Both the position numbers and the translations under genes were made by a program. The notes beneath the pieces were generated by a model. It worked only from the letters and a program-made list of their open reading frames with translations, did no database searches and was not told the DNA's origin. DNA of 64,000 nucleotides from Closterium sp. Naga37s-1 (lineage: Eukaryota; Streptophyta; Zygnematophyceae; Desmidiales; Closteriaceae): the NCBI GenBank assembly GCA_947471745.1, contig CANJKZ010001148.1, forward strand, positions 1,065,001 to 1,129,000, read 5' to 3'. How positions within the stretch are numbered: the stretch's first letter is position 1; every line of letters begins with the position of its first letter. Below are positions 62,763-64,000 of the stretch, one piece after another.

Positions 62763-63773
62763 GTAAGGAAAAAGAAATTGGGAAAATATGCGAATGGTAA
62801 CATACATGGGGCTTTATAACACGTACGGTAACCATAACAATGATTTTTCACGCGTTTGGTAACTCGATTCACGCGTTTGGTAACTATACACTGGCAAGCC
62901 ATCACGTGAATGGTAACTAGAAGAAACCCTCGTCCAACTTGACCCTGATTCTGGTTTTTCCCGCTCGCGCCAGACTGAATTGACGAGTCCTGAAGCACGA
63001 AATTCTGACACAATTTCCGAAATTCTGACACACTTTCCGAAATTCTAACACACTTTCCGAAATTGGGACTATTTTGTGAAAAGTTGTTGTTTTTAAAACC
63101 GTTTCTCATATAATGCTGATATTCTAGCGCTCGCGGAAAACTGATTTTACTTAATTCTATCGTACAACCGGGGCAAAAAATATATACCCCTTTCGGAAGG
63201 CAAATGATTTTGAGAGCATCAACCCTAAACTCCTTGCGACAGGGCGTTCAATGTTATTTCTACAATAAAGGCATGCCATTCGGAAGGGTGTATTATTTTC
63301 CCACCTCCAAAATTATCCCACTCTGCACTAATTACACATTTACTTAAATAAAATTATTGTCGCTTTTCCGGGAAAATTTCATCATTTTGCAATTATGCAA
63401 TCATGCTTGCAAAAATATAATTGTACTTGTTAGTACTATATTTCCGAGCTTAAAATAGATATGAAACGGCTCTGAAACTATTTGGTCCGTGGTAATTGAA
63501 CAAACGCAATCCTTCAAAGTCACGGCGGGAATCGTTCAATATCGATTAAACGGTGCGTGAAATCTTTCAATTTAACAAATTCCTCTTAGTCAGTATCATT
63601 TCGGCGGGAGTTTCATCTAGTTACCATTCGCGTTATCATTCGCCTGTGCTAAGTTACCAATTGCGTGAAACGAGTTACCAAACGCGTGAAAATGTACTGT
63701 AATAGTTACTTTACGCGTTAAAGAGCCCCATGTATGTTACCATTGGCATACTTTCCCAAAGAAATTTCCTTAC
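62763..63773. mobile_element. Non-autonomous DNA transposon with ~157-bp terminal inverted repeats
   Basis: 62763-62920 and 63617-63773 are inverted copies (about 80 % by eye). They start GTAAGGAAA and include the shared blocks GGTAACATACATGGGGCT, CACGCGTTTGGTAACTCG and GAATGGTAACTAG. Sub-terminal GGTAAC motifs recur in both arms. The AT-rich interior has no significant ORF and carries three to four 22-23-bp repeats around AATTCTGACACACTTTCCGA (62998-63065). Length and long arms suggest a Mutator-like or similar MITE. No target duplication could be identified; the left flank is disturbed by gypsy-2. Confidence 0.7.
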
Positions 63774-64000
63774 ATGTTTATAGAAGATCCACATCAATGG
63801 CTCCGCCTAGTCAGCACGAGTGACGTGCCAGCTGCCGGATCCACTTTCTGGCGTGTCTCACCACCCATATGACGCGGAGATTGTACTTCGGGTTCCGAGC
63901 CTCGCATGCTGCCCAGCGAAGCAAACAGCGCGGCAAAAATCGCTTCAGCTATTCGGCAATCTCCAACATTGTAGGAGTACGAACCAAGAACTTCTGCCTC
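63774..64000. other. Right-edge flank, no feature recognised
   Basis: 227 bp of mixed-composition sequence without a recognisable ORF or repeat. Confidence 0.4.

Noticed and set aside
1..64000. tRNA, rRNA or other structured RNA genes
   Set aside because: None could be recognised by eye; the tRNA-like segments found are primer-binding sites of retrotransposons.

Overview
The window looks like nuclear DNA of a GC-rich streptophyte. It holds spliced plant-type genes (a GRAS regulator, a DTW-domain tRNA enzyme, a PP4 regulatory subunit and a membrane-anchored fucosyltransferase-like enzyme) and Ty1/copia and chromodomain Ty3/gypsy elements that prime from initiator-Met tRNA. The style of the copia polyproteins reminds me of conjugating green algae such as Closterium, but that placement is inference. 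All splice sites were read by eye. Four multi-exon genes could be threaded with canonical GT/AG borders and matching phases, which is the main support for those models.

Layout. 1-2383: the 5' end of a minus-strand copia element (A), cut by the window edge, sitting beside a possible secretory first exon (2689-2782). 4024-11351 (minus): DTW-domain tRNA-uridine aminocarboxypropyltransferase, 7 exons, with an organelle-type N-terminus. 12319-18210 (minus): fucosyltransferase-like enzyme, 7 exons. A 696-bp direct duplication (11140-12531) covers the tail of the second gene and the head of the first. 19554-24122 (plus): GRAS regulator, 3 exons. 24814-29293 (plus): PPP4R2 homologue, 6 exons. 29449-30445: a processed retrogene with poly(A) and 13-bp target duplications. 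30592 to about 62760: a nested retrotransposon block. 62763-63773: a DNA-transposon-like element with inverted repeats of about 157 bp.

Retrotransposon block. Gypsy-1 (minus) is split by copia B (31002-38452, plus; TSD GGCTA) and copia C (41177-48262, minus; TSD CATGC). A deletion junction near 49758-49786 joins gypsy-1 gag to truncated copia D (49782-53020). D sits in gypsy-2 (53021-55120), whose own LTR is split by copia E (55121-62447, minus; TSD TTACG). B and C have identical LTR pairs and the LTRs of E differ at one base, so these insertions are recent.

Most unusual signals. (1) The introns of all four host genes are largely built from tandem, partly decayed copies of neighbouring exon edges with their splice sites. 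In one array the full-length copies differ only synonymously. (2) The five copia elements share a hairpin just after the primer-binding site whose stem sequence changes but whose pairing is kept, and three of them share a structured 3' UTR. (3) Copia A and C lack the N-terminal half of Gag at the same junction, yet C inserted recently and also lacks the first catalytic Asp of its integrase. This suggests a parasite subfamily mobilised in trans.
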